A DNA stretch of 39,213 bases from Pirellula staleyi DSM 6068 (lineage in GTDB: Bacteria; Planctomycetota; Planctomycetia; Pirellulales; Pirellulaceae). Position 1 is the stretch's first letter. Each line of letters starts with the position of its first letter. The notes beneath the pieces are model-generated. The model ran no database searches. It was not told where the DNA came from and saw only the letters and a list, made by a program, of their open reading frames with translations. The stretch is from assembly GCA_945870455.1 (NCBI GenBank), contig CAMBSL010000026.1:1-39213 (forward strand), read 5' to 3'. Shown piece after piece: positions 1-8,411 of this stretch. The translations under genes were made by a program, and so were the position numbers.

Positions 1-399
1 TACCGGGGTTTAAGGGGACTTTGGAAACGACACGCGACAGATGCGGCAACAGGGTATTGGTGGTCCAATCAGCAATCCATGTTTGGTGAAATGGCACAAG
101 TTTTTTTGCGACTTGAGGATCATCGTCGGTTGACGATGGCGGCCATAGAACTCAAACGCTTTTCGCTGGAAAAAAAACGCTTGCCAACGGAACTTCGCGA
201 GCTAGACCAGTTTGCTCAAGGTGGCGTTGAGCTTGAAACGTGCGAGGGCAATCGATTCGATTATGAAATCGATAACGATTTGAAAGCAGCAACATTGTGG
301 TTTCGAATAAACCCAGAGACAGAGCGAGCGAGTCAAATGGACGATGCACAAATCAAGAAAACGCCCGGCCTCAGTTATTCGGTGACGGTAACGCTGTGA
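1..399 (+). CDS. 3' end of an unrecognised protein (5'-truncated by window edge)
   Basis: The frame is open from base 1 to the TGA at 397-399, so this is the C-terminal 132 residues of a longer protein; the first internal ATG is at 79. The visible part has an arginine- and leucine-rich helix followed by a segment of the form 'AIELKRFSLEKKRLPTELRE'. That segment resembles the end of many planctomycete hypothetical proteins, where a helix of the kind seen in pseudopilin-like proteins precedes a short beta-rich tail ending in SYSVTVTL. No catalytic motif is visible. Function is unknown. It could be the tail of a multi-pass membrane or secretion-related protein, but only the missing N-terminus would show that. 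A palindromic repeat follows directly downstream. Confidence 0.6.
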   Translation, partial: YRGLRGLWKRHATDAATGYWWSNQQSMFGEMAQVFLRLEDHRRLTMAAIELKRFSLEKKRLPTELRELDQFAQGGVELETCEGNRFDYEIDNDLKAATLWFRINPETERASQMDDAQIKKTPGLSYSVTVTL

Positions 400-821
400 C
401 GGTGCGAAATCCCAATGAATTTGCGTGATCCCATCGCTTTTTTCTCCCCCTCGCCCCGCTTCGGGGAGAGGGGGTCGGGGGGTGAGGGGTAGAGCCCTGA
501 CTTGGTAGTCTCCGGTTCAGTTATTTGTTCACGCTTCTTAAACGCATCTAGACATTGAATTAGTGCAAAACCCCTCACCCCCAACCCTCTCCCCGAGACC
601 AGGGCGAGGGGAGCAAGATCAAACTTGCCAGCCCTCACCAGCCCGGCCCAGTGGGGTAAGCTTCCAGCGCTTCCAGCTTGCCATCAAATCCAGCTTTCCG
701 TCCAAGATTCATCGCAAGCTGGAAGCTTACGCCACATAGTCCTCGCCCAGAGACTATACTGAGTACCCGCCATTCCTCGGTACACTCCTGCCCATCCGAC
801 CTACCCATCCGAAAAACTGAA
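400..821. other. Intergenic region holding a GC-rich palindromic repeat pair
   Basis: This 422-base stretch contains no convincing gene. Its main content is a pair of GC-rich inverted arms at 439-490 and 571-613, listed separately. Open frames that cross it (for example on the minus strand over 375-638) run through the repeat and have repeat-derived composition, so they are not called. The last 130 bases before the cytochrome gene at 822 are open in frame with that gene, but they encode no signal peptide and no recognisable domain. They probably hold the promoter, which I cannot place with confidence. Confidence 0.6.
439..613. repeat. Inverted pair of GC-rich palindromic arms, copy 1
   Basis: The left arm (439-490) carries an internal hairpin with a CCCCGCTTCGGGG core. 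The right arm (571-613) is an imperfect reverse complement of the left arm, and about 80 bases of AT-richer sequence lie between them. The same two-arm architecture, including a right arm ending in GGGAGCAAGA, recurs near 13634-13793, and a single arm recurs at 17322-17350. This is a dispersed element of the kind common between planctomycete genes. Whether it is mobile, a transcription terminator or a folded RNA cannot be decided from one window. Confidence 0.8.
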
Positions 822-3707
822 ATGAATCCCCTTTCCAAAACCGGCTATGCTCACGTGGCGTTTTGCCTGCTGGTCTGGGCCATGGCAAGCTCTGCACGTT
901 GTGCTGAGGTTGACTTCAACCGCCAAGTCCGACCCATTCTGACGGAGTACTGTTTTCATTGCCACGGCCCCGATTCCACGAAACGCAGTGCTGATTTAAG
1001 ACTCGACTTGGAAAGCGAAGCAAAGAAGTCCGCAATGGTTGCCGGCGCATCCGCAGATAGTGAACTCGTTCATCGAATCAATTCCTTGGACCCAGACGCG
1101 ATCATGCCCCCTCCGGCGACTGGCAAGGTCTTGAACGAAACTCAAAAAGAGATCTTGCAGAAATGGATTGACGAAGGTGCAAAGTACTCGGGTCACTGGG
1201 CATTTCAACCGATTGGACATTCCGACAAACTCTTAAATGCACTGCCCAAACTCGACGCAAGCAACGCATTGCCCATCGATGGCTTTCTTCAGCAAAAATT
1301 ATCTTCAGCAACCTTGGCTTACTCCGGGCCGGTAAGTCCGACCCAGTTCATTCGACGCGCCACTTTCGATTTGACAGGCTTGCCTCCAACCTGGGAGGAA
1401 GTCGAAGCGTTTGTGAATGACCGTTCGGACCAAAGTACCGAACGCCTGATTGATCGTCTGTTGGAGTCCCCTCGCTACGGCGAACGATGGGGGCGCCATT
1501 GGCTGGACATTGCTCGCTACGCGGATACTCACGGCGGTGCCGCCATCGGTTTTACAACCTTTCCCTTTTCTTACACTTATCGCGACTATGTTATCCGGGC
1601 CGTCAACCAAGACTTGCCGATGGATCGTTTCCTATTGGAACAAATCGCTGCGGACCAACTTGGACTTGCAGAAGCCGATCCATCGCTTGCCGCATTGGGA
1701 TTCCTGACGGTTGGAATGCAATTTCGCAATTACCATGACACAATCGATGATCAAATCGATGTCATAACACGTGGCTTGATGGGGTTAACGGTCACGTGTG
1801 CGCGTTGCCACGACCACAAATTCGACGCTATCCCAACCGCAGACTATTACGCCCTCTATGCCGCCATCGCACCCAGCAAGTCCCCGGCACAGCTACCCTC
1901 GATCGGAAACGGCGCAGACGATAAGGCACACGAAACGTATCAACGTGAGCTCAAGGAATTGACTGCCAAACTCCAGCATTTCGTGCGCGACCAAAGTGAA
2001 GTCCTGCGTGGACGATTGCGCATGCAGGTCGGCTTGTATCTAACCGAAATTGCGAAGGGAACACCCGAACAAGACCTCTCGACGCAATTCCTGTCGTACC
2101 GGACCGATGATATTCGGCCATCGATCTTCAATCGTTGGAAGAGCTATCTTCAATCGCTACCCAAAGACGATCCTGTCTTTGGGCCATGGATCGAAATGAA
2201 GTCTTGGGGAATGATCCCTTTGGAGGATTTTCAAAAGCGACGTGACGAATTCATGACTCGAATTGCAAGTGAACTGGGCGCGGATAGCAAGACTGGGGAT
2301 AGCAAGACTAGGGATAAACTGCATGCACTGCGAGGCGAACCGCCCAAGTGGAATCCGTTCGTCTTGAATGCACTTGCCGATGCGAAACCCAATTCGCTTA
2401 CCGAGGTCGCGATTGTCTACGGGAAAGTATTTGCAGACCAACAGCGTCTTTGGTTGCAATCGTTGCTCGAATCGTCTAATGAAGCAGCCGCAGATGGCAA
2501 GCTCTTGCCAGACGATCATCCTCAGCATCAAGTCATCAACAGTCCCTCGCATCGACAGCTTCGCACTCATCTCTATTCTCCAGAAACTCCCTGCGATGTC
2601 TCGGACGAAGAGGCCATGCGTCTTACGAACCGCACGATCAGCGATTTGATTAGTGGCAAGCGTGGGGCCATCCACCAATTAAATCTGTCGTCTCCAGGTT
2701 CCCCACCTCGCGCCATGGTCGTTCTAGAAGATCCAAAGCCCGCTGAGGTCAATATCTTTCTGCGAGGAAACCCGCTTGCCCGTGGCGCATCGGTTCAACC
2801 GAGGTTTCTCTCAGCCCTTTCGGGTGCGCAACCACCTGTTTTCGAAGATGGAAAACGCCGATTGGGTTTAGCTCGTTCTGTCATCGCTGATAGCAATCCG
2901 TTGACTACCCGTGTGCTTGTCAATTGGGTCTGGCAGAATCACTTTGGGCTCGGTTTGGTTCGAACGCCGGACGATTTTGGTACGCGTGGCCAACCGCCGA
3001 CGCATCCTGAGTTGCTGGACTATTTGGCTGACGCGTTTCGAAAAAATGGCTGGTCCATGAAATGGCTTCATCGGCAGATCATGTTGAGCCAAGCTTACCG
3101 GCAAGGAGCCGTTGAAAACGAACACCATCGTCAGCTAGATCCCGAGAACCAATGGCTTTGGCGGATGCCTCGACGCAGGCTTGATTTTGAATCGATGCGA
3201 GATGCGATGTTGGCTGTGAGCCAGGAGCTTGATGCAACGATGGGAGGCAGGCCCATTGATTTGAACCAATCGCCTGCAGTCCCTAGACGGAGCGTGTACG
3301 GATTTGTTAATCGCGACATCATCGCCAACTTGATGAGTACGTTTGACGCTGCCAATCCGAACGCGTGTACGGCCAAACGGCCAGAAACGACGGTACCGCA
3401 GCAAACGCTCTTTGCATTAAACTCGGATTTCATTCAAGATCGAGCGGCAAGGGTTTCGTCGCTGACCAAGCAAATGAATCTGCCGACCGACGAAGAACGC
3501 ATTGTGGCTTTGGTTCGTAAGGTTCTAGGCCGAACTCCGACGGGTTTCGAAGTGGATCGCGCGAAGCATTTTCTGAACGAAGCCAACGCTGCCGCTGCGA
3601 ACGGTGCAGCTGCGAATACGGACGGATCTCCAATCGAGCCGGAGGGACGATGGACTCAGTTGGCTCATGCCTTGTTGGCTTCGAACGAATTCCTATTTTT
3701 GGACTGA
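822..3707 (+). CDS. Planctomycete cytochrome c protein, PSCyt1-DUF1549-DUF1553 (PSD1 family)
   Basis: This is a large secreted protein of a family heavily expanded in planctomycetes and often linked to polysaccharide breakdown or surface electron transfer; its biochemical role is unsettled. I start it at ATG 822 (961 aa) because a signal peptide begins there, with a hydrophobic core around residues 10-22 and an Ala-Arg-Cys-Ala cleavage zone. The longer open frame from 678 adds only low-quality sequence. A haem-binding CFHCH motif lies at residues 44-48 (PSCyt1). The DUF1549 region follows with a second CxxCH (CARCHDHKFD, from residue 326), then a helical linker, then DUF1553 with its typical 'NPLTTRVLVNWVWQNHFG' segment. 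The stop is seven bases before the DUF1501 start, so the two are almost certainly one operon. There is no clear Shine-Dalgarno sequence. Confidence 0.9.
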   Translation: MNPLSKTGYAHVAFCLLVWAMASSARCAEVDFNRQVRPILTEYCFHCHGPDSTKRSADLRLDLESEAKKSAMVAGASADSELVHRINSLDPDAIMPPPATGKVLNETQKEILQKWIDEGAKYSGHWAFQPIGHSDKLLNALPKLDASNALPIDGFLQQKLSSATLAYSGPVSPTQFIRRATFDLTGLPPTWEEVEAFVNDRSDQSTERLIDRLLESPRYGERWGRHWLDIARYADTHGGAAIGFTTFPFSYTYRDYVIRAVNQDLPMDRFLLEQIAADQLGLAEADPSLAALGFLTVGMQFRNYHDTIDDQIDVITRGLMGLTVTCARCHDHKFDAIPTADYYALYAAIAPSKSPAQLPSIGNGADDKAHETYQRELKELTAKLQHFVRDQSEVLRGRLRMQVGLYLTEIAKGTPEQDLSTQFLSYRTDDIRPSIFNRWKSYLQSLPKDDPVFGPWIEMKSWGMIPLEDFQKRRDEFMTRIASELGADSKTGDSKTRDKLHALRGEPPKWNPFVLNALADAKPNSLTEVAIVYGKVFADQQRLWLQSLLESSNEAAADGKLLPDDHPQHQVINSPSHRQLRTHLYSPETPCDVSDEEAMRLTNRTISDLISGKRGAIHQLNLSSPGSPPRAMVVLEDPKPAEVNIFLRGNPLARGASVQPRFLSALSGAQPPVFEDGKRRLGLARSVIADSNPLTTRVLVNWVWQNHFGLGLVRTPDDFGTRGQPPTHPELLDYLADAFRKNGWSMKWLHRQIMLSQAYRQGAVENEHHRQLDPENQWLWRMPRRRLDFESMRDAMLAVSQELDATMGGRPIDLNQSPAVPRRSVYGFVNRDIIANLMSTFDAANPNACTAKRPETTVPQQTLFALNSDFIQDRAARVSSLTKQMNLPTDEERIVALVRKVLGRTPTGFEVDRAKHFLNEANAAAANGAAANTDGSPIEPEGRWTQLAHALLASNEFLFLD

Positions 3708-3714
3708 TAAGGTA

Positions 3715-5118
3715 ATGAACGCGATGAACCAAAATCGACGGCATTGGATGCGACAATGTGGAATGGGATTCGGGGGCCTCGCGTTCGCCGATTTGATTTC
3801 GTCCTCGGTCACTGCAGCTGGCAACCGTGGAGCGTTGGAGACTCATTTTCCAGGCAAGGCGAAACACATCATCCATGTGTTTCTCAATGGCGGGGTATCT
3901 CAAGTTGACACATTTGATCCCAAGCCCGAGTTGACTCGTCGAGCCGGTCAAATGCTCCCCTTTGAGAATCTGCAAACCGAGCGCAAGACAGGTGTGGCCC
4001 TGCCATCTCCTTTTGTGTTCGAGAAGCACGGAGAAAGTGGAATCCCGGTCAGCGATCTGTTTCCCCACTTATCCAAGTGTGTCGACGAGATGACCGTCAT
4101 TCGATCGATGCATGCGGAATTACCCAGTCATGAAATGTCGCTGATGCTGATGAATACCGGGGATCAGCGTTTGGTTCGGCCAAGTTTAGGCTCATGGCTG
4201 ACCTGGGGAATGGGGACGATCAACGAAAACTTGCCGGCATTTGTTGCCCTTTGTCCTGGTGGTATGCCCGTAGGAGGTGCTGGCAATTGGCGGTCCGCAT
4301 TTTTGCCTGGTGTCTATCAAGGTGCACGCGTCGATACCTCCAATCCCGATCCCACTAAGCTGATTGACTTTCTTCAAAACAAACGTCTGTCCGTTCGAGA
4401 CCAATCCAAACAGTTCGAATTTTTGCAACAGCTCAATGCTCAGCATCTTGCCGATCGGCCAGGAGAAGCAGCCATCGAATCGAGGATCCATTCCTTTGAG
4501 CTTGCCTTTCGCATGCAAACCGAAGCGAGCGATGCGTTTGACATTTCCAAGGAACCGGAACATATCCTCAAACTGTACGGAGAAGGCCCTCAAAATCGAC
4601 AACTACTTATGGCAAGAAGACTGATTGAGCGAGGAGTACGATTCGTTCAAACATGGCATGGTGACTCCCAGCCTTGGGACAGTCATTCCAACATCAAAGA
4701 CGAACATCGCAAAGTTGCGAACCAATGCGATCAGGGACTTGCTGCGTTGATCATCGACCTAAAGCAACGCGGATTGCTCGATGAGACTCTCATTTTGTGT
4801 TCGGGGGAGTTTGGTCGCACTCCCTCGGTTGAGATGGGGCAAGATGGGACCGGGGCCAGTCAAGGCCGAGATCACAATCATTGGGGTTTTTCGCTTTGGA
4901 TGGCAGGCGGTGGGATTAAGAAGGGGACCGTGTACGGGGCAACAGACGACTTCGGATTTCGCGCCGTGGAGAACCCTGTATCCGTTCACGATCTGCACGC
5001 GACGATCCTGCATCTGATGGGGTACGACCATCAACGCATGACGTATCGATACGCTGGCCGCGATTTCCGGTTAACGGATGTGCATGGACAAGTGATTCAC
5101 CCGATCCTGCAAGTCTAA
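3715..5118 (+). CDS. DUF1501 family protein (Tat-exported, sulfatase-like fold)
   Basis: This is the standard partner of the preceding PSD1 cytochrome in planctomycetes. The family belongs to the alkaline phosphatase/sulfatase-like superfamily, but its substrate is unknown. The chosen start is ATG 3715 (467 aa), preceded by AAGG in the short gap; ATG 3724 is an alternative. The N-terminus carries RRHWMRQCG followed by a hydrophobic stretch ending near TAAG, which fits a twin-arginine signal. Family landmarks are visible: HVFLNGGVSQVDTFDPKPEL near the start, GERGVRFV-like 'RLIERGVRFVQTWHG', DSHSNIKDEH, CSGEFGRTPS and GRDHNHWGFSLWMAGGG. The length is typical. The stop is followed by stacked hairpins that separate it from the convergent Bax1-like gene. 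Confidence 0.9.
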   Translation: MNAMNQNRRHWMRQCGMGFGGLAFADLISSSVTAAGNRGALETHFPGKAKHIIHVFLNGGVSQVDTFDPKPELTRRAGQMLPFENLQTERKTGVALPSPFVFEKHGESGIPVSDLFPHLSKCVDEMTVIRSMHAELPSHEMSLMLMNTGDQRLVRPSLGSWLTWGMGTINENLPAFVALCPGGMPVGGAGNWRSAFLPGVYQGARVDTSNPDPTKLIDFLQNKRLSVRDQSKQFEFLQQLNAQHLADRPGEAAIESRIHSFELAFRMQTEASDAFDISKEPEHILKLYGEGPQNRQLLMARRLIERGVRFVQTWHGDSQPWDSHSNIKDEHRKVANQCDQGLAALIIDLKQRGLLDETLILCSGEFGRTPSVEMGQDGTGASQGRDHNHWGFSLWMAGGGIKKGTVYGATDDFGFRAVENPVSVHDLHATILHLMGYDHQRMTYRYAGRDFRLTDVHGQVIHPILQV

Positions 5119-5132
5119 CCCTGAGAGGAATG

Positions 5133-5209
5133 CCCCTGGGTTTATCCCAGGGGATCGTTACCTTCATGCTAGGCTGAAGGTCAATTACCACTGGCATAAA
5201 GCCAGATGG
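5133..5209. terminator. Three stacked hairpins between convergent genes
   Basis: CCCCTGGG at 5133-5140 pairs perfectly with CCCAGGGG at 5146-5153 around a TTTAT loop. A second stem pairs ACCTTCA (5160-5166) with TGAAGGT (5175-5181). A third, imperfect stem pairs CCACTGGC (5188-5195) with GCCAGATGG (5201-5209). No long T-tract follows, so this may be a bidirectional terminator or a dispersed palindromic RNA-like repeat. It sits exactly between the convergent DUF1501 and Bax1-like genes. Confidence 0.55.
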
Positions 5210-5216
5210 CATGCAT

Positions 5217-6422
5217 CTACCCATTTGTCCCCTCCAGCGCTTTCAACACTTGTTCGATTTGAATCGCGGTCTTGTAGTAGATTAAGGGCTGTCCAATATC
5301 CACTCCCATCTTTCCTTTGATTGATTCGGCTACTGCCAACAGAATCGGCTGATCGTGAAATAGCTTGAGCACTTTTGATTTATGGTTTAGATACTCGGGA
5401 GTCCAGAAGCCGATGACTTCCATCAGGACCCGCCTTCCATCCTCATGGACAAATACGAAGTCCGGGAAAAAAGCGGTTTGTCCTCGATGCAATATCTCCG
5501 TCTCGCGTTCCAATCGCCAGCCGTTTCTCGCTTGCTCGCCCCACTTTGCGCAAAAGGACTCTTCCACTTTCGAATCGAAATCATCCGCTCGGATCGTTTC
5601 GCTTGTCAATCCACACTCATCATTGAGTTCCAGACGTAGCGAACCTTGAAATCGCGATGCTCGAATCTTGGCAACCATCGACCAACCTTGGCACGACAAA
5701 AGCCCGGGCAAGAACTTGGCCATGGCGGATCCGTACCTATGTGTATTTTGCAAAAGGGACGCTGGCCCATCGAATTCAAAGAAATACCGATTGGATCGTT
5801 TGGTGATTCGGTGCATGAGCCTTGCAAGTTTCGCATATCGAAGAATCGATTTGAAATCTTGCGTTGCCACGACCGTCAACTCGACTGCATCGAACAATGC
5901 AACTTGTGCTTGTGCCACGTTGTATCGAGCCAAAAGGGACTCCGCCCGTTCAAATCCCTCGAATGACTTCAGTACATGGTACTCCATCAAATCCTCAAAA
6001 AGCCTATCCTTCAATTGCGGCCAGTCCATCCCATGCTCTTCGGCGATTCGACGCTTCATTTCGGATTCATCGTGCTCAAAAAGCGAATCGCTTATTGTCA
6101 CAAGCGGATGGCATTTGGCGGCAGCACGAAAGACCGATCGCCTAAGTTTCGCGGTCTTGCTTTTGTCTCCATCCGCATATTCGGATGCATCATCTAGCAG
6201 TTTACAAAACGCGAGGATCCGCCGAGGTGGGCAGTCGCTCCCGCTGAACAGTTGCCGCACGGTGTTGTGCAGTGACCGCCGATCTTTTCCGACGCCATTC
6301 TGGTAAACATGCAACATGGATTGAGCAAGCTCCACATAGAGAGCATGCGACTTGCGAGTCAATCGATCTGGAATGAGTCGCCCGCGATCAAAGGTGGCGA
6401 TGGCGAGTTCCCGCGTAAGCAT
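5217..6422 (-). CDS. Bax1-like nuclease, DUF790 family (partner of XPB helicase)
   Basis: The protein resembles DUF790/Bax1, the 'binds archaeal XPB' nuclease that acts with XPB in archaeal-type nucleotide excision repair. I start at the ATG at 6422 (401 aa), where a Bax1-like N-terminus MLTRELAIATFDRGRLIP begins; a longer open frame to 6659 lies wholly inside the helicase gene. An N-terminal helical region precedes a C-terminal PD-(D/E)xK-like nuclease core: EESF near residue 288, FPDF with Asp321, LMEVIGFWTPEY with Glu335, and a Lys near 347. The start lies 35 bases inside the end of the XPB gene, which suggests translational coupling and a shared complex. Bax1 is best known from archaea and is less familiar in bacteria. 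Family call is strong; the role in repair here is inferred. Confidence 0.8.
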   Translation of the reverse strand: MLTRELAIATFDRGRLIPDRLTRKSHALYVELAQSMLHVYQNGVGKDRRSLHNTVRQLFSGSDCPPRRILAFCKLLDDASEYADGDKSKTAKLRRSVFRAAAKCHPLVTISDSLFEHDESEMKRRIAEEHGMDWPQLKDRLFEDLMEYHVLKSFEGFERAESLLARYNVAQAQVALFDAVELTVVATQDFKSILRYAKLARLMHRITKRSNRYFFEFDGPASLLQNTHRYGSAMAKFLPGLLSCQGWSMVAKIRASRFQGSLRLELNDECGLTSETIRADDFDSKVEESFCAKWGEQARNGWRLERETEILHRGQTAFFPDFVFVHEDGRRVLMEVIGFWTPEYLNHKSKVLKLFHDQPILLAVAESIKGKMGVDIGQPLIYYKTAIQIEQVLKALEGTNG

Positions 6423-7824
6423 CGTTCTTCCTTCGTTTGCGAGATCGTTCGGCTTCGTTGGTATCCCTGGCGACCACTTCGTAAAGGATCGCTCGCTCGT
6501 TTCCTCGTCGGCGTAGGATCCGACCGAGGCGCTGCTTGGCTTGTCGGGTCGACGCCATACCACCGATGACGACTGCGATCTTGACCGCGGGTAGATCGAC
6601 CCCTTCGTCGAGCACTTGATTGGCAACAATGGCTGGGTAGATGCCATCTCGCAAGCCATCCAGATAGTCGAGTCGTTCCGCCTTGCCGCAATGATTTAGC
6701 AAGCAGGGGAGAAGAAAGCGGAGAGAAACGCGCCGAGCCATCATGTTGGAGCCAGCGAAGATGAGTATGGGTGTTCCGTGATGCAAACGAAAGAGATCTT
6801 CCAGAACGCGCAGTTTTTCCTCAGCGCAATCTTCAATGGACTGCTTCTCTTTGAAGGCGCGCAAAATGGCTCCCGATTCGGCACTTCTAAGTGACTCAGC
6901 ACACAAATCCTGCCAATTGAAATTGGGTTCCTCTTGTCGGCGATCGTAGACATAGGTTGAGACTTGCTCCGCCAAAGTATCATAACGGACTCGCTCGCGA
7001 TCATTCAATTCAACCGAAATGCGAAATACATCGTACTCCGCCAGCGAACCGCCGCTGACTTGATTGATCTCAAGCCGATAGGCTATTGGCCCGATGAGAT
7101 GTTCCAACTGGGAGTGCTGGCCATCGCTGCGCTCAAGAGTTGCTGTTAAACCCAAACGCATGGGTGCAATACTCATTCTCGCCGCATCGCCGCGAATGGG
7201 ACCAGGCAAATGGTGGCATTCATCAAAGATGAGCAATTGGAAACGGTTGCCAAAGGTCGGCATATGAATGCACGCGCTGTCATAGGTGGTGACAGAAACC
7301 GGCTTCACATTGCGGATATTGTCACCGATGATGCCCGCATCGTAGCCGAGACCTTGAAGGATGCGACGATGCCATTGATACATCAAATCGCGGATAGGTG
7401 CGACGACCAATGTGCTGCACCCCTGGTCTGCCATGATGCGCAACGCTACTTCGGTCTTGCCAGTCCCTGTTGGCATGACAACCACTCCGCGGCGATGCTG
7501 TGTCCATCCGCTGACCGCATCGAGTTGCTCGGGCCGAAGGATAGGAAGTTTCACTTCAGACCAAGCGACCTTCTGCCATTGCGGAACACGATCGAGCGTG
7601 CCGAACGCATTTATGCTCAGGATCTGACGAATCTCCGGATAGTGAATGGCGATGGTTCGCCAGGTTTCCGCGCGGTCATCCCAAGTCCATAACTTATCCC
7701 CGAAGACCTTTTTGATGGCTTTCTCTGTCCATCGATCGAGCACCAGCGTACCGCCACTGAATTCAAGGTGGGCTTGATTCAGGATGTTGGCTCGCTGCTT
7801 GGTTTGACTTGAGGATTGTTCCAC
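6388..7824 (-). CDS. XPB/Rad25-type DNA helicase (superfamily 2)
   Basis: This is a 478-residue SF2 DNA-dependent ATPase of the XPB type, expected to unwind or remodel damaged DNA. The N-terminal ~90 residues look like the damage-recognition-like region of archaeal XPB. Motif I PTGTGKT is at 118-124, motif II DECHH at 201-205, motif III LTAT at 226-229, and motif VI QAKQRLGRILRR at about 428-439. The position of the XPB RED motif, just after TAT, reads R-S-D (232-234) instead of R-E-D. The C-terminus is highly basic. The start is GTG 7824; no better in-frame ATG exists and the ribosome site is weak. The gene begins 17 bases after the MnmM-like gene and overlaps Bax1 by 35 bases. A generic type III restriction-like helicase is less likely given the Bax1 neighbour. 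Confidence 0.82.
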   Translation of the reverse strand: MEQSSSQTKQRANILNQAHLEFSGGTLVLDRWTEKAIKKVFGDKLWTWDDRAETWRTIAIHYPEIRQILSINAFGTLDRVPQWQKVAWSEVKLPILRPEQLDAVSGWTQHRRGVVVMPTGTGKTEVALRIMADQGCSTLVVAPIRDLMYQWHRRILQGLGYDAGIIGDNIRNVKPVSVTTYDSACIHMPTFGNRFQLLIFDECHHLPGPIRGDAARMSIAPMRLGLTATLERSDGQHSQLEHLIGPIAYRLEINQVSGGSLAEYDVFRISVELNDRERVRYDTLAEQVSTYVYDRRQEEPNFNWQDLCAESLRSAESGAILRAFKEKQSIEDCAEEKLRVLEDLFRLHHGTPILIFAGSNMMARRVSLRFLLPCLLNHCGKAERLDYLDGLRDGIYPAIVANQVLDEGVDLPAVKIAVVIGGMASTRQAKQRLGRILRRRGNERAILYEVVARDTNEAERSRKRRKNDAYAGTRHRHL

Positions 7825-7841
7825 AATTTCGTTTCATTTGG

Positions 7842-8408
7842 CTACGTTTTGAAACGTTTTGACAAAGTCCAAAGTATCGGGCTATTTTCGTTCTGTGCGT
7901 CTTGATGGCGTTCGACACCGAATTCGTCTTTTTTGGTTTCGACCCATTGTCCTACCTGCAAGGCTTCTGTTTTGCCACCGCTGTGGCCAAGGTATGCCAA
8001 AATAGTGATCAATCCGCCCGGACGAATCAAGCCCGCAACTTGATCTAACGCCAGGATCGTCGACTCCGGCTGAGTGACGATGGTTTTGTCGCCAAACGGC
8101 AAGTAGCCCAAATTGAACATCGCGACCGATATGACGCCTTGATGGGATTTGTCGACAATCTCATTGAGCTGTGCATGCGAGCAAGCAGTTAGCTGGCAGC
8201 GATGAGACGTCCCGGCGTGTTGGAGTTTTTGTCGGACGGCTTCGATTGCATGCGTTTGAATGTCAACGCCGTAAACCAATCCCGAGTCCCCTACTTGTTC
8301 GGCCAAAAAGAGTGTATCGAATCCGTTACCCGTTGTCGCATCGATGGCGATGGCCCCTTCCTCTAGGTATCGTTTGGCAATGTTTTGTGCTTCCACGGTG
8401 AAGTGCAT
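7842..8408 (-). CDS. mnmM: SAM-dependent methyltransferase, YtqB/MnmM family
   Basis: A 188-residue class I SAM methyltransferase of the YtqB group (rRNA_methylase Pfam family). B. subtilis YtqB was shown to be MnmM, which methylates 5-aminomethyl(-2-thio)uridine at tRNA position 34. The SAM-binding motif AIDATTGNGFDTLFLA lies at about residues 21-36, the acidic motif II is GVDIQTHAIEAV, and the family hallmark NLGYLPFGDKTIVT is intact. The start is ATG 8408, giving MHFTVEAQNIAKRYL, close to the family N-terminus. It lies three bases after the stop of an FAD oxidase gene, so the two are surely co-transcribed. The gene symbol is from family resemblance; the tRNA substrate in this organism is inferred. 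Confidence 0.75.
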   Translation of the reverse strand: MHFTVEAQNIAKRYLEEGAIAIDATTGNGFDTLFLAEQVGDSGLVYGVDIQTHAIEAVRQKLQHAGTSHRCQLTACSHAQLNEIVDKSHQGVISVAMFNLGYLPFGDKTIVTQPESTILALDQVAGLIRPGGLITILAYLGHSGGKTEALQVGQWVETKKDEFGVERHQDAQNENSPILWTLSKRFKT

Positions 8409-8411
8409 AAA

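Noticed and set aside
375-638. Small minus-strand ORF between the first two genes
   Set aside because: It is translated from the repeat arms; the same repeat elsewhere encodes unrelated residues.
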